Shown here: in pieces, positions 52,936 through 62,269 of the stretch
Layout of the letters: each line of letters starts with the position of its first letter
Numbering within the stretch: the first letter of the stretch is position 1
Assembly (NCBI RefSeq): GCF_011762185.1
Contig: NZ_JAASQJ010000002.1
Location: 1,240,001-1,304,000 of the forward strand
DNA length: 64,000 bases
From: Dyadobacter arcticus
GTDB lineage: Bacteria > Bacteroidota > Bacteroidia > Cytophagales > Spirosomataceae
Direction: 5' to 3'
Program-made: the position numbers and the translations under genes
The notes under the pieces: generated by a model
The model's input: only the letters and a program-made list of their open reading frames with translations
Database searches by the model: none
Told to the model about the DNA's origin: nothing

Positions 52936-54318
52936 TTACATTTTCACAAACTCAACGCGCCGGTTATTGGCTTTTCCTTCAATTGTTGTGTTCAGCCCAG
53001 CAGGTTCCGCTTCTCCCTTGCCATCCGTTTCAAGCCTTCCGCCGTCAATCCCAAAATCCTTTGCCAATGCTTGTTTCACCGCCTCAGACCTCTTTTTTGA
53101 TAATGCAAGATTGCTGCTTTCCTCGCCATCGGAATCGGTATGGCCAATGATCTTCACTTTTACAGCTGCATTCTCGGTCAAAACGCCTGCGATTTCTTTA
53201 AGTACCCCATACGATTCTGGCTTAATATTGGCGGAATTGACGTCAAACAAAATGCCTGTGGTTGAAAATTTCCCTTCTGTGATCAGTTTACTGCGGGTGT
53301 CGGGTGCACCTACTGCAACTCTCAGATTGCTAATGAAGTATCTGTCGTCAGCTTGATAATCTTTGCTTGAAAAGGCAATGAAATTGTATTTTGTTTCCGG
53401 ATTAAATGCTCTCGGCAAATCCCAAACTTTGAAATCATCGACATACATTCTCAAACGTCCCTTCTGTCTCCAGATCGAAACCTTCACCACATTGTGATCC
53501 GGGGCATGGAATGCGGGGAAACTTTTTTCATTTTTCATAAGCGAATTCGCGGGCGTGTCCGAGAAGATATTGTATGCAGATAAGCCTTCCGTTCCGCCTG
53601 CGTTCTTGGGATGCAGGGCGATTTCCATCCCGTTTACCTTTTCTCCGTCGAATGATTTCCATTTTGTAAAATCTTTTGCTGCATTGCCAACTTCGGCGAT
53701 AACGGCGCGGAAATAACCTGTGTAAAAGCTGAACTCGGAAGTAGAAGCCAGGTTAAATTCAAGTGTAAAATTTTCCGGTAGGCTGGTCACAAATTCTGGG
53801 TAAAAGACGCCTTCCGGGCCCAGCATCAGCCACTTACCTTCCGTTCCTTCGATGGTAACAACCTCTCCGGAAGAATTGGTATTCCATTTGGCGGGAAAAT
53901 CACCGACGGCATCCTGAGAAAAATCTTCCGCTGCGACGACTTTCTCACCAGGAATAAAATCAAATTTGCTGTAAGACTTTAATGTGGGCTTTCCCGTTTT
54001 TGGCGGGGTCTCCGCGGTTTCGCTACCCTTATCTTTTTCCGCATTTGAAGCGTCGGCATTCTTATTGTCCTGGCTTGCGTTTCCTTTATTTTCGGCATCT
54101 TTTTTTTCTTTTTCCTTCTTCTTAAAAAGGTTACCTATCCCCTGTTCCACCGAATCGAAGCCTTTGTCGACGGCCTGGTCTACTTTTCTGTTGGCCCTAT
54201 TTTCTGCCTGTCTCTCCACAACCCTACCTGGATCATTGATACGGATTTGTGCAAATGACATTGCTGAACAAAAAGTGAACATTACGGCTATGCAAACTGC
54301 TTTGTCTAAAATCTTCAT
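52936..54318 (-). CDS. OmpA-domain outer membrane/periplasmic protein
   Basis: 460 residues. Signal peptide (to FAQ, about 24). A Lys/Glu/Ala-rich low-complexity stretch (about 35-105, KKEKEKKDAENKG) follows. A jelly-roll-like region (about 115-345) contains FIPGEKVVAAEDFSQ and FYTGYFRAVIAEV. A C-terminal OmpA/MotB peptidoglycan-binding domain (about 350-460) has FDVNSANIKPES, IGHTDSDGEESSNLALSKKRSEAVKQAL and NNRRVEFVKM. It probably links outer envelope structures to peptidoglycan. A -7 box TATGTTTG lies upstream. Confidence 0.92.
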   Translation of the reverse strand: MKILDKAVCIAVMFTFCSAMSFAQIRINDPGRVVERQAENRANRKVDQAVDKGFDSVEQGIGNLFKKKEKEKKDAENKGNASQDNKNADASNAEKDKGSETAETPPKTGKPTLKSYSKFDFIPGEKVVAAEDFSQDAVGDFPAKWNTNSSGEVVTIEGTEGKWLMLGPEGVFYPEFVTSLPENFTLEFNLASTSEFSFYTGYFRAVIAEVGNAAKDFTKWKSFDGEKVNGMEIALHPKNAGGTEGLSAYNIFSDTPANSLMKNEKSFPAFHAPDHNVVKVSIWRQKGRLRMYVDDFKVWDLPRAFNPETKYNFIAFSSKDYQADDRYFISNLRVAVGAPDTRSKLITEGKFSTTGILFDVNSANIKPESYGVLKEIAGVLTENAAVKVKIIGHTDSDGEESSNLALSKKRSEAVKQALAKDFGIDGGRLETDGKGEAEPAGLNTTIEGKANNRRVEFVKM

Positions 54319-54356
54319 GATTGAGTTGTTTATAAAACTTTACCATAACTACTTTA

Positions 54357-54364
54357 CAAACATA
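54357..54364 (-). promoter_or_regulatory. -7 box TATGTTTG for the OmpA-domain gene
   Basis: Exact TAnnTTTG on the minus strand, 38 nt before the ATG at 54318. Confidence 0.45.
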
Positions 54365-54474
54365 GGTAATTAATTGAATCGGAGTTGATTATAAGGCATA
54401 ACATGATCGTGTGGTAAGGAAGGTCGTCATTTAGCATTTAAGATTGTAAATTGCGGCCCAATTGCAGCTTTTCC

Positions 54475-55278
54475 ATGAATCCTCAATTCGATCAAAAAAC
54501 CATTAACCTGCAGCCCGGAAAGCGTATTTACTTTTCGTCGGATTTCCACCTGGGTGCCCCGTCACCAGCCAGCAGCAGGGACCGCGAAAAACTGATCATC
54601 CAATGGCTCGAATCCATTCGACACGATGCCCAGGTGATTTTTTTGGTAGGAGATATTTTTGATTTTTGGTTTGAATATAATACCGTCATTCCCAAAGGAT
54701 TTGTGCGGTTCCTGGGCAAGCTGGCAGAGCTTTCAGACAACGGAATCGAACTCATCCTGTTCACAGGAAATCACGACATGTGGATGTTTGATTATCTCCC
54801 CAAAGAAATTGGTGCCCACATTTATCAGGATCCCATCCATTTTACTTTTGTAACCGAGCGGGGTCACAAAACGGCGCTCATCGGCCATGGCGACGGTTTA
54901 GGGCCCGGAGATAGGACTTATAAGTTTTTAAAAGTGATTTTTAAAAGCTCGTTTTTTCAATCACTTTTTCGGCTGGCTCACCCGGACCTGGGAATATGGA
55001 TCGCTACCAAATGGTCAAAGGGAAGCAGAATTGCAAATGTTAATAAAGGGGAAGAGCGGTTTTTGGGAGAAGATAATGAATGGCTTTTTCAGTATTGCAA
55101 AACGATCGAAGCCAATGAACATCACGATTTTTATATTTTCGGACACCGCCATTTAATCCTGGACTTGCAGGTTAATGCAAAAAGCCGCTACATCAATTTG
55201 GGCGAGTGGGTGACACAGCAACATTACGCTGTATTTGACGGGGAAGATCTGACCTTAAAAAGTATACTCTCGTCATAA
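54475..55278 (+). CDS. lpxH: UDP-2,3-diacylglucosamine diphosphatase-like metallophosphatase
   Basis: 267 residues from ATG 54475 (an upstream TTG at 54451 is in frame). Calcineurin-like metal sites in order: SSDFHLG, VGDIFDFWFEYN, TGNHDMWMFDY, GHGDGLGPGDR and FGHRH. The DFW segment and GDGLGPGDR are typical of the LpxH branch, which hydrolyses UDP-2,3-diacylglucosamine to lipid X in lipid A synthesis. Monocistronic and convergent with the next gene. The LpxH assignment over other metallophosphatases is by motif only. Confidence 0.88.
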   Translation: MNPQFDQKTINLQPGKRIYFSSDFHLGAPSPASSRDREKLIIQWLESIRHDAQVIFLVGDIFDFWFEYNTVIPKGFVRFLGKLAELSDNGIELILFTGNHDMWMFDYLPKEIGAHIYQDPIHFTFVTERGHKTALIGHGDGLGPGDRTYKFLKVIFKSSFFQSLFRLAHPDLGIWIATKWSKGSRIANVNKGEERFLGEDNEWLFQYCKTIEANEHHDFYIFGHRHLILDLQVNAKSRYINLGEWVTQQHYAVFDGEDLTLKSILSS

Positions 55279-56031
55279 TTAATTACCGCCGTTTTTCCTC
55301 GGAGCGTCCGCTTCGGGTACTGGCGGGATAAAATCCTGCTTGGTAATGTTCTCTCTCGGAGCCGTATTTAAGTCTTTCCTCCAATCCTTTTGCTTCAAAT
55401 CGCCTTTCTTAACCGATTTGATAAAATTGGCCCAGGCAAATGGGTTAAGGAACGGAAATGTTGTCGCAAATCCCTTGTTCGCAGCTGACTCGCGACCAAA
55501 TAGCAATTGGTCCATCGAATAGCGGTAATTGGTTTGCGCGTTATTTGGGACTTGCGCAGCCATTCTATTGATATAGTCAGGATCTGTACTTTTCGCCAAT
55601 GCATCCCGATCTGCCTGATCAGGCAGTTTGAGGGCTAGAAATGCTTTTTTAAACTCTTCTTCTGTCGAATACGGATAAATAGTAACACCAGACAGCGTTA
55701 CCACATCTTCCCTCAACGCAACAATAGCTGAGTAAATATCCGAATTGTAGCTTCTTGGCACGATGTGATATTGCTTTTTAAACCCCACATAACTAAAAAC
55801 AATACTATCCCCAGGAAAAACCGGAATTGTAAATGATCCGTCACCTTTTGCAAGGGTACCGCGACCTGCATTCACAATAAAAATTGTAGCACCCGGAAGC
55901 CGCTCGGTCGACTTTCCACCGACGACGACACCCGAAAATATGATTGCTTTTTGTTCACCCTGAGCATATAAATCCCGGACACCCAATATTCCCGCCACAG
56001 CCAAGAAAAGTATTAAAAAACTCCGTTTCAT
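55279..56031 (-). CDS. Exported carboxypeptidase-regulatory-like domain protein
   Basis: 250 residues from the ATG at 56029-56031; a TTG at 56040 is also in frame. Signal peptide (to YAQ). Residues about 30-110 form a CarboxypepD_reg-like beta-sandwich (FSGVVVGGKSTERLPGATIFIVNAGRGTLAKGDGSF). The rest is helical and charged with no known domain. Resembles N-terminal accessory domains of TonB-dependent receptors but without a receptor, so likely an envelope-associated protein. Function unknown. Confidence 0.8.
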   Translation of the reverse strand: MKRSFLILFLAVAGILGVRDLYAQGEQKAIIFSGVVVGGKSTERLPGATIFIVNAGRGTLAKGDGSFTIPVFPGDSIVFSYVGFKKQYHIVPRSYNSDIYSAIVALREDVVTLSGVTIYPYSTEEEFKKAFLALKLPDQADRDALAKSTDPDYINRMAAQVPNNAQTNYRYSMDQLLFGRESAANKGFATTFPFLNPFAWANFIKSVKKGDLKQKDWRKDLNTAPRENITKQDFIPPVPEADAPRKNGGN

Positions 56032-56158
56032 TCCTTCCAAATCAAGATAATATGCTCACTCTCAAAGCTATTCAAAAAAACACTTGTAAAAGCTGTTCCC
56101 GATTAGAACGAGCTGGTTACATTGGCATTGCCTGCACCAGACTATAAAGGCACTTTGA

Positions 56159-56992
56159 TCAGGAAAATAACTTTAAAAAGGTAACAATAAATGGTGCCGA
56201 CAACAGTAATCCGTCAAAACGATCTAAAAAGCCACCGTGCCCCGGTATGCTGCTTCCAGAATCTTTGATTGCAATGCTTCGCTTAAATAAGGATTCTACC
56301 AGATCACCGTAAGTGCCAACAACTACAATTATAGCCCCTATACAATACCATTTCCAGGGTTCGAAGGTACGGAAATAATGTCCGAGAGCAAATGCAATCA
56401 AAGCTGCAAAAGCGGCGCTGCCTATCGCTCCCTCCCAAGATTTCTTTGGCGAAATGCGCTCAAACAGCTTTCTCTTGCCAAATTTCGTCCCTGCAAAATA
56501 ACCGCCAATGTCAGAAGCCCAAAGCAATAACAGACTTCCCAGTACGATTTCATAATTGTAATGTCCTCCGCGTAATGCCATAACAATGATCAAGGCAAAT
56601 GGCAACGCGACATAAATTATTCCCAAAAACGTAAAGCCAATGTTGGTAAAAGGTTTCAGATCATTCTTTTTGTAAAGCTTAATAAAGAAGATCATCGACA
56701 ATAAAGGACTGATCAGAAAGTAGTTTTCAAACTGCACGATATCCTGTTCTATCAGATACGCAAGTAAGATCATAATTGTGCCACAGAAGGTGCCATAATA
56801 TGTCAATGGCTGATTTCCATCGAGACCAAGCAGTTTGTAAAACTCAAGCTGCGTTAAGGAACTGAGGGCGCAAAAGAGTAGTAAAAAGGTGAGTTCGCTG
56901 TAAACGATGCAAGTAATGATAACAAATACGCCTGCAAGTGCGGTGAGGGTTCGTTGCTGTAAATTATTCAGAGTCCTTAATCGCGTCTTCAT
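56159..56992 (-). CDS. cdsA: Phosphatidate cytidylyltransferase
   Basis: 277 residues, eight or so membrane helices. Signature at the C-terminus: SLFKRSIAIKDSGSSIPGHG followed by GFLDRFD, the CdsA pattern with the catalytic Asp/Lys set; SPKKSWEGAIGS is the upstream conserved loop. Makes CDP-diacylglycerol from phosphatidic acid and CTP in the inner membrane. Overlaps the DUF2007 gene by 29 nt at its 5' end. Confidence 0.96.
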   Translation of the reverse strand: MKTRLRTLNNLQQRTLTALAGVFVIITCIVYSELTFLLLFCALSSLTQLEFYKLLGLDGNQPLTYYGTFCGTIMILLAYLIEQDIVQFENYFLISPLLSMIFFIKLYKKNDLKPFTNIGFTFLGIIYVALPFALIIVMALRGGHYNYEIVLGSLLLLWASDIGGYFAGTKFGKRKLFERISPKKSWEGAIGSAAFAALIAFALGHYFRTFEPWKWYCIGAIIVVVGTYGDLVESLFKRSIAIKDSGSSIPGHGGFLDRFDGLLLSAPFIVTFLKLFS

Positions 56993-57185
56993 CGGTCAGT
57001 ATTGTTTGGGCCCGGGACAAATCGCCGGCTGGCACATGAACTTCGCACATTCCGAAAATCGGGTAACTGCTGTCTTTCCGATCTACTATGACCGCTGCTA
57101 TTCCATTTTGTTCGAGAATTTCCCGTGCGATCTCGGCCCGGATCGGTTGTGTGCTTTGATACGCCTTAACCCAATTTTCATCCAT
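56964..57185 (-). CDS. DUF2007 small protein
   Basis: 73 residues matching DUF2007 (putative signal-transducing proteins): MDENWVKAYQSTQPIRAEIAREILEQNGI with the VPxxDLSRAQTIL ending. Small alpha/beta fold. Conserved between CPBP protease and cdsA genes in this phylum; here it overlaps cdsA by 29 nt. Function unknown; a regulator of the neighbouring envelope enzymes is a guess. Confidence 0.85.
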   Translation of the reverse strand: MDENWVKAYQSTQPIRAEIAREILEQNGIAAVIVDRKDSSYPIFGMCEVHVPAGDLSRAQTILTDEDAIKDSE

Positions 57186-57209
57186 TATGACATCATTAAT
57201 ATGAGTAAT

Positions 57210-58175
57210 TCAATCTTTTACAGTGGCCGGAATATTTTGCAGCGGACTGGCCATCCGAATAAATCGTAATATTCCGAAAGATAACACCAGAGAACCCAGA
57301 ACCATCAGATAAGGCATTGATTTGGTTTCTTCAATATTGATGTTGACCAGCTTAATATTATGGAGATACATCATGACCAACACAAACCCATTGTTGACAA
57401 AATGCGCATATACAGCCACCCATAAGCTTCCGGTCCAGTAATACAAATAGCCAAATAACGCACCAAGCATCATTCGAGGAAGAAATCCATAGAATTGAAA
57501 GTGGATTGCGCTAAAAATAGCTGCCGAGATCCAGATAGCCACATGCGGATTGCTTAGTTGCTGTAAAAGCTTATTTTGGATTACGCCTCGAAATAACACT
57601 TCTTCCCCTAAGGCAGGCAGTAGTGTCACGACAAACAATGCGATTAACAACTGGCTAAAATTTGTATAACTTGTTAGGAATGAAGTCAATACCGAAAGCT
57701 GATCTTCCTTTTCACGCATCCAGATTTCCAGTCCTGACCACGCATCGGGCAGTTTCATAGCCGCATTCCACTCAATGAATTTGCTGTTGATAGGTATAAA
57801 AATCAGGACGAGGAGAAATGCTAGGAGCCAAATTTGTAGGGAAGGGCTTTTCTTGAAATTAAATTCACCAATCGCCCTGCGTTCTATATAAAACCAATAG
57901 ACGAGGGACGGCAGCAGGTAAGAGAAGAAATGTACCGTGCCCTGGAGGATCATTAATGCGTACCAACCATTTGGTACTTTCGCAGGATTGGTGATTAGTT
58001 GGCTGAGTAGCCCGGATATACTTTCCGCGTCAGCGGACAGAAACATAGCTAGGATCATCAATGCCAAAATGTTACCGACAGCCATCCCAATAAGCACAAA
58101 GCCAATTAAAACCAATAAACTGCCCCAGGTACCAGGCACGCGCGAAACAAGATGATCCAGGTTACTATTTTGCAT
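57210..58175 (-). CDS. CPBP family intramembrane metalloprotease
   Basis: 321 residues from ATG 58173-58175, chosen over an upstream ATG at 58205 because MQNSNLDHLVSR starts the compact family form. About eight membrane helices. Active-site motifs EEVLFRG (EExxxR), FSAIHF and HFVNN, the glutamate and histidines of the CAAX protease/bacteriocin-processing fold. First gene of the run CPBP - DUF2007 - cdsA. Substrate unknown. Confidence 0.92.
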   Translation of the reverse strand: MQNSNLDHLVSRVPGTWGSLLVLIGFVLIGMAVGNILALMILAMFLSADAESISGLLSQLITNPAKVPNGWYALMILQGTVHFFSYLLPSLVYWFYIERRAIGEFNFKKSPSLQIWLLAFLLVLIFIPINSKFIEWNAAMKLPDAWSGLEIWMREKEDQLSVLTSFLTSYTNFSQLLIALFVVTLLPALGEEVLFRGVIQNKLLQQLSNPHVAIWISAAIFSAIHFQFYGFLPRMMLGALFGYLYYWTGSLWVAVYAHFVNNGFVLVMMYLHNIKLVNINIEETKSMPYLMVLGSLVLSFGILRFIRMASPLQNIPATVKD

Positions 58176-58293
58176 AATTGATGTAAATTTACAGTTTATT
58201 ATCAATTTAAAAATATGGGGTTAACAGTCGGAGGGCGGACGAGAAGATGGAAACAGTGGCCTGGAAGACCTTTTAACCCACGTTGAAACTGAA

Positions 58294-59283
58294 ATGGTTA
58301 AGATTGGAAATATAAAACTTGGCGACTTCCCCTTACTCCTGGCACCGATGGAGGATGTGAGCGACCCGCCGTTCCGTGCCGTTTGCAAGGAAAACGGGGC
58401 CGATCTGATGTATACCGAATTTATATCATCGGAAGGATTGATACGTGATGCCGCCAAAAGTGTGCAAAAACTGGATATTTTTGAGTACGAACGACCCGTC
58501 GGGATCCAGCTTTTTGGTAGTGACATTGAAACAATGGGTTCCTGTTCCGAAATCGCTTCCCGCGTTAACCCCGACCTGATCGACATTAATTATGGTTGTC
58601 CGGTCAAAAATGTTGCCTGCCGTGGAGCTGGCGCTGCACTATTGCAAGACGTACCCAAAATGGTAAGGATGACGGAAGCGGTGATTAAATCAACGCATTT
58701 GCCCGTCACGGTGAAAACAAGGTTGGGATGGGACGAAAGTACCAAAAATGTACAGGAAGTTGCCGAGCGACTGCAAGACATTGGAATCCAGGCGCTCTCT
58801 ATTCACGGCAGGACCAGGGTTCAAATGTACAAAGGCTCGGCCGACTGGACTTTAATAGCCCGGATCAAAGAAAATCCACGCATTACAATCCCGATCTTCG
58901 GAAATGGAGATGTGGACACGCCTGAAAAGGCCTTGGAATACCGTGACCGTTTTGGCGTTGATGGCATTATGATTGGAAGGGCGACCATTGGAAATCCGTG
59001 GGTATTCAATGAAATCAAACATTATATGAAGACGGGCGAAAAATTGGCCCCTCCCACCATGGAGCAGCGAGTCGATGTTTGCCGCAGGCACCTTGAATTT
59101 TCGATCAAATGGAAAGGCCCAATTGCTGGTGTATTTGAGATGCGCAGGCATTACACCAATTATTTCAAGGGTTTGGAACATTTCAAACCCTATCGCATGC
59201 GACTAGTGGAAGCAATGACTTTTGAAGAGCTCGAAAGCATTTTAAAAGAAATCTCGCACAATTTCGACGAAGTAACATGTTGA
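58294..59283 (+). CDS. dusB: tRNA-dihydrouridine synthase (DusB-like)
   Basis: 329 residues. FMN-dependent TIM barrel reducing uridines in tRNA. Start APMEDVSDPPFRAVCKENGADL. FMN site VGIQLFGSD. The catalytic segment INYGCPVKNVACRGAGAALL has the proton-donor Cys. KTRLGWDES and IMIGRATIGNPW form the phosphate-binding end, and a C-terminal tRNA-binding helical domain follows. Overlaps the next gene's ATG by 7 nt. Confidence 0.95.
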   Translation: MVKIGNIKLGDFPLLLAPMEDVSDPPFRAVCKENGADLMYTEFISSEGLIRDAAKSVQKLDIFEYERPVGIQLFGSDIETMGSCSEIASRVNPDLIDINYGCPVKNVACRGAGAALLQDVPKMVRMTEAVIKSTHLPVTVKTRLGWDESTKNVQEVAERLQDIGIQALSIHGRTRVQMYKGSADWTLIARIKENPRITIPIFGNGDVDTPEKALEYRDRFGVDGIMIGRATIGNPWVFNEIKHYMKTGEKLAPPTMEQRVDVCRRHLEFSIKWKGPIAGVFEMRRHYTNYFKGLEHFKPYRMRLVEAMTFEELESILKEISHNFDEVTC

Positions 59284-59810
59284 AGGTATCCGTCAGCAAT
59301 TCCGGCTCCTCTGAACATTCAGACGCTTCTTTTACCAGAACCATCGATATCAAGCAGGAAAAAAATGATTGGTTCATCGATGATCAACCATTTAACGGCG
59401 ACATTGCACGACTGAGTGACACACGTTTTCACATTATCTGGAATAACAAATCCTATAATGTGGAGGTACTTGAACAGAATATCGCAGAAAAAACCATCCA
59501 TCTGCTCATTAACGGCGTCCATTATTATACAACTGCAAAAGACCGCCTCAACCTTCTGCTGGAAGGAATGGGCTTGCAAAACAATGCTGCCGACAAAGTC
59601 AACAATGTGAAAGCGCCGATGCCTGGACTGATCCAATCGGTAGCGGTAGCGGAAGGTGATCAAATCAACAAAGGCGATAAACTGCTGGTATTGGTTGCCA
59701 TGAAAATGGAAAACATCATTAAGTCTTCGGGAAACGGGGTTATCAAATCCCTGAAAGTAGCTCCCGGGGAAATCGTTGAAAAAAACCAGGTATTGCTCGA
59801 GTTTCAATAA
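59277..59810 (+). CDS. Biotin carboxyl carrier protein
   Basis: 177 residues. N-terminal spacer domain (about 1-105), then a biotinyl domain (about 112-177) with VKAPMPGLIQSVAVAEGDQI and the acceptor motif VAMKMEN (Lys143). The upstream part resembles the N-terminal half of the carrier subunits of propionyl- and acetyl-CoA carboxylases. No biotin carboxylase gene is adjacent; the beta chain at 33618 may use the same carrier. Start overlaps dusB stop (ATGTTGA). Confidence 0.93.
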   Translation: MLKVSVSNSGSSEHSDASFTRTIDIKQEKNDWFIDDQPFNGDIARLSDTRFHIIWNNKSYNVEVLEQNIAEKTIHLLINGVHYYTTAKDRLNLLLEGMGLQNNAADKVNNVKAPMPGLIQSVAVAEGDQINKGDKLLVLVAMKMENIIKSSGNGVIKSLKVAPGEIVEKNQVLLEFQ

Positions 59811-59871
59811 AAACTTGTTAATCTGAATGTCCCGGGCTTATTTTACGCACGAAAACACCTACATCACCATC

Positions 59872-60591
59872 ATGCCCGAACCAAAATATAAACGTTTATT
59901 ACTTAAACTCAGCGGAGAAGCACTAAATGGAGGAGACAAGGGTCAGGTTATTGACTTTAATATCCTCGACAATTATGCGCGGGAAATTAAAAGAATTGCG
60001 GACGTCGGGGTTCAGATTGCCATTGTTATTGGTGGAGGTAACATTTTTCGGGGAGCTTCGGTAGAAAAATCAGGGATTGACAGGGTTCAGGGTGACCATA
60101 TGGGAATGCTTGCCACCGTGATTAACGGCATGGCTATCCAAAGTTCTCTTGAAAAACATGGCATGAACACGCGCCTGATGTCGGCCATTAAAATGGAGCA
60201 GGTTTGCGAACCATTGATCCGCCGCCGGGCGGTTCGTCACCTCGAAAAAGGCAGAGTTGTGATTTTTGGCGCAGGAACCGGAAACCCATATTTTACGACA
60301 GATACGACTGCTGGCCTTCGCGCCATTGAATCCGAATCAGAGGTTGTTTTAAAAGGAACCCGGGTCGACGGCGTTTACACGGCAGATCCTGAAAAAGACC
60401 CTCTTGCGACCAAGTATTCGCAGCTGACATTCGATGAAGCTCTGTCCAAAAATCTCAAAATTATGGACCTTACCGCTTTTACCCTTTGTAAAGAAAACAA
60501 TCTCCCGATCATCGTTTTCGACATGAACAAGCCAGGTAACCTTTATGATCTGGTGATGGGTGAAAATGTTGGTACTTTGATATCTAATTAG
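59872..60591 (+). CDS. pyrH: Uridylate kinase
   Basis: 239 residues from ATG 59872 (MPEPKYKR), matching the bacterial UMP kinase N-terminus; an upstream ATG at 59827 adds 15 atypical residues. Amino-acid-kinase fold: [36 protein letters not shown] and [12 protein letters not shown]. Phosphorylates UMP to UDP, allosterically controlled by GTP and UTP. Paired with frr as in most bacteria. Confidence 0.97.
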   Translation: MPEPKYKRLLLKLSGEALNGGDKGQVIDFNILDNYAREIKRIADVGVQIAIVIGGGNIFRGASVEKSGIDRVQGDHMGMLATVINGMAIQSSLEKHGMNTRLMSAIKMEQVCEPLIRRRAVRHLEKGRVVIFGAGTGNPYFTTDTTAGLRAIESESEVVLKGTRVDGVYTADPEKDPLATKYSQLTFDEALSKNLKIMDLTAFTLCKENNLPIIVFDMNKPGNLYDLVMGENVGTLISN

Positions 60592-60621
60592 CAGAAACCG
60601 TAATATTTTACCTTAACACCA

Positions 60622-61182
60622 ATGGAAGAAATAGAATTGTATCTGGAAGACGCCAAGGACACTATGGAAGGCGCCATCAAACACCTTATTATTGAATTGG
60701 GCAAGATCCGCGCCGGGAAAGCATCACCACAAATGCTGGAAGGCCTTCAGATTGATTATTACGGTTCAATGACACCGCTGCAAAATGTGGCGACGATCAA
60801 TACGCCCGATGCAAGAACGATTGCCATCAAGCCTTTTGAAAGGAAAATTATTAATGATATTGAAAAGGCGATCCGCAATGGTAATCTTGGGTTTTCTCCT
60901 TCCAATGACGGTGAAATGATCCGGATCTCAGTCCCTCCGTTGAACGAGGAGCGCAGAAGAGAGCTGGCCAAGCGTGCAAAAAATGAAATTGAAACCGCAA
61001 AGATCAATATCCGTAACATTCGTCAGGATGCCAACAACTCGCTGAGAAAACTGACCAAGGAAGGTGTTGCCGAGGATTTGATAAAACTAAGCGAAGACCG
61101 CGTCCAGAAACTGACGGACGGATTTGTATCCAAGGTTGAACAGATCTATTCTGCCAAAGAAAAAGAAATTATGGAAGTTTGA
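60622..61182 (+). CDS. frr: Ribosome recycling factor
   Basis: 186 residues, standard length. Three-helix bundle with the family signature at the N-terminus (LGKIRAGKASPQMLEGLQIDYYG) and LNEERRRELAKRAKNEIE plus the closing IYSAKEKEIMEV. Splits the post-termination ribosome with EF-G. Thirty nt after pyrH and followed by a terminator. Confidence 0.98.
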   Translation: MEEIELYLEDAKDTMEGAIKHLIIELGKIRAGKASPQMLEGLQIDYYGSMTPLQNVATINTPDARTIAIKPFERKIINDIEKAIRNGNLGFSPSNDGEMIRISVPPLNEERRRELAKRAKNEIETAKINIRNIRQDANNSLRKLTKEGVAEDLIKLSEDRVQKLTDGFVSKVEQIYSAKEKEIMEV

Positions 61183-61202
61183 ACATTCCAGCCCTTAACA
61201 GC

Positions 61203-61231
61203 AAAAAACCCGCTTTCGCGGGTTTTTTTTT
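61203..61231 (+). terminator. Intrinsic terminator of pyrH-frr
   Basis: CCCGC-TTTC-GCGGG stem with A-rich 5' side (61203-61213) and T-run (61218-61231), 20 nt after the frr stop. Confidence 0.95.
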
Positions 61232-61239
61232 AACTTAAA

Positions 61240-62232
61240 TTATTTGGTTGCACTAAAACCTTCAAAGCCCCGGTGATTGGATTCTTCATACAATCGCTCT
61301 GTGGGCAGGTTGCGGAAGTAATCGTAAGTAATCCGCAAACCTTCTTCACGCGAAACTTTTGGCTCCCAACCCAGAATTTCCCTCGCTTTGGTAATGTCTG
61401 GCTGGCGTTGTTTTGGATCGTCTTGCGGAAGTGGTTTGTAAACGACTTTTTGAGTTGTTCCGGTCAGTTTGATAATTTCCTCAGCAAACTGGCCAATGGT
61501 AATTTCGCCCGGGTTACCAATGTTGACAGGAAGCGAGTAATCGCTCATCAACAATCGAAAAATACCCTCAACCAGATCATCCACATAACAGAATGAGCGG
61601 GTTTGCGAACCGTCGCCAAACACGGTAATGTCCTCCCCCCGTAATGCCTGACCAATAAATGCCGGCAACACGCGTCCGTCATTCAAGCGCATCCTGGGAC
61701 CATAAGTATTGAATATGCGTACAATCCGCGTTTCCAGCTCGTGATAACGGTGATAAGCCATTGTGATCGCTTCCTGATAACGTTTTGCTTCATCATAGCA
61801 ACCTCTTGGCCCGATCGGGTTCACGTGTCCCCAATATTCTTCGGTCTGTGGATGCACCAATGGATCACCATAGACCTCCGAAGTAGAGGCAATGATAAAA
61901 CGTGCCTTTTTAACCCTCGCCAAACCAAGCAGGTTGTGCGTTCCCATTGCGCCAACTTTGAGCGTCTGGATAGGGATTTTAAGATAATCTATCGGACTTG
62001 CCGGTGATGCGAAATGCAAAATGTAATCCAGTTCCCCCGGGACGTGCACAAATTTTGTAACGTCGTGATGATTGAACTCGAAATTCGGATCGGGCATGAG
62101 GTGTTCGATATTACGCATATCGCCTGTAATGAGATTATCCATCCCGATTACATACATACCTTCCTTTAAAAATCTTTCACAAAGGTGAGAGCCTAGAAAA
62201 CCTGCGGCTCCGGTTATTAGTACACGTTTCAT
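61240..62232 (-). CDS. UDP-glucuronate decarboxylase (UDP-xylose synthase)
   Basis: 330 residues, extended SDR fold. NAD loop [15 protein letters not shown], catalytic triad elements ASTSEVYGD and [10 protein letters not shown] (YxxxK), plus [16 protein letters not shown] and TRSFCYVDD typical of UXS. Converts UDP-glucuronate to UDP-xylose. The ugd gene just upstream (37 nt) provides its substrate, so the two form a clear UDP-xylose route for polysaccharide or glycoprotein synthesis. Confidence 0.95.
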   Translation of the reverse strand: MKRVLITGAAGFLGSHLCERFLKEGMYVIGMDNLITGDMRNIEHLMPDPNFEFNHHDVTKFVHVPGELDYILHFASPASPIDYLKIPIQTLKVGAMGTHNLLGLARVKKARFIIASTSEVYGDPLVHPQTEEYWGHVNPIGPRGCYDEAKRYQEAITMAYHRYHELETRIVRIFNTYGPRMRLNDGRVLPAFIGQALRGEDITVFGDGSQTRSFCYVDDLVEGIFRLLMSDYSLPVNIGNPGEITIGQFAEEIIKLTGTTQKVVYKPLPQDDPKQRQPDITKAREILGWEPKVSREEGLRITYDYFRNLPTERLYEESNHRGFEGFSATK

Positions 62233-62269
62233 TAAAATGAGGTAGGTTAGATGTAAATACTAGGTTTCG

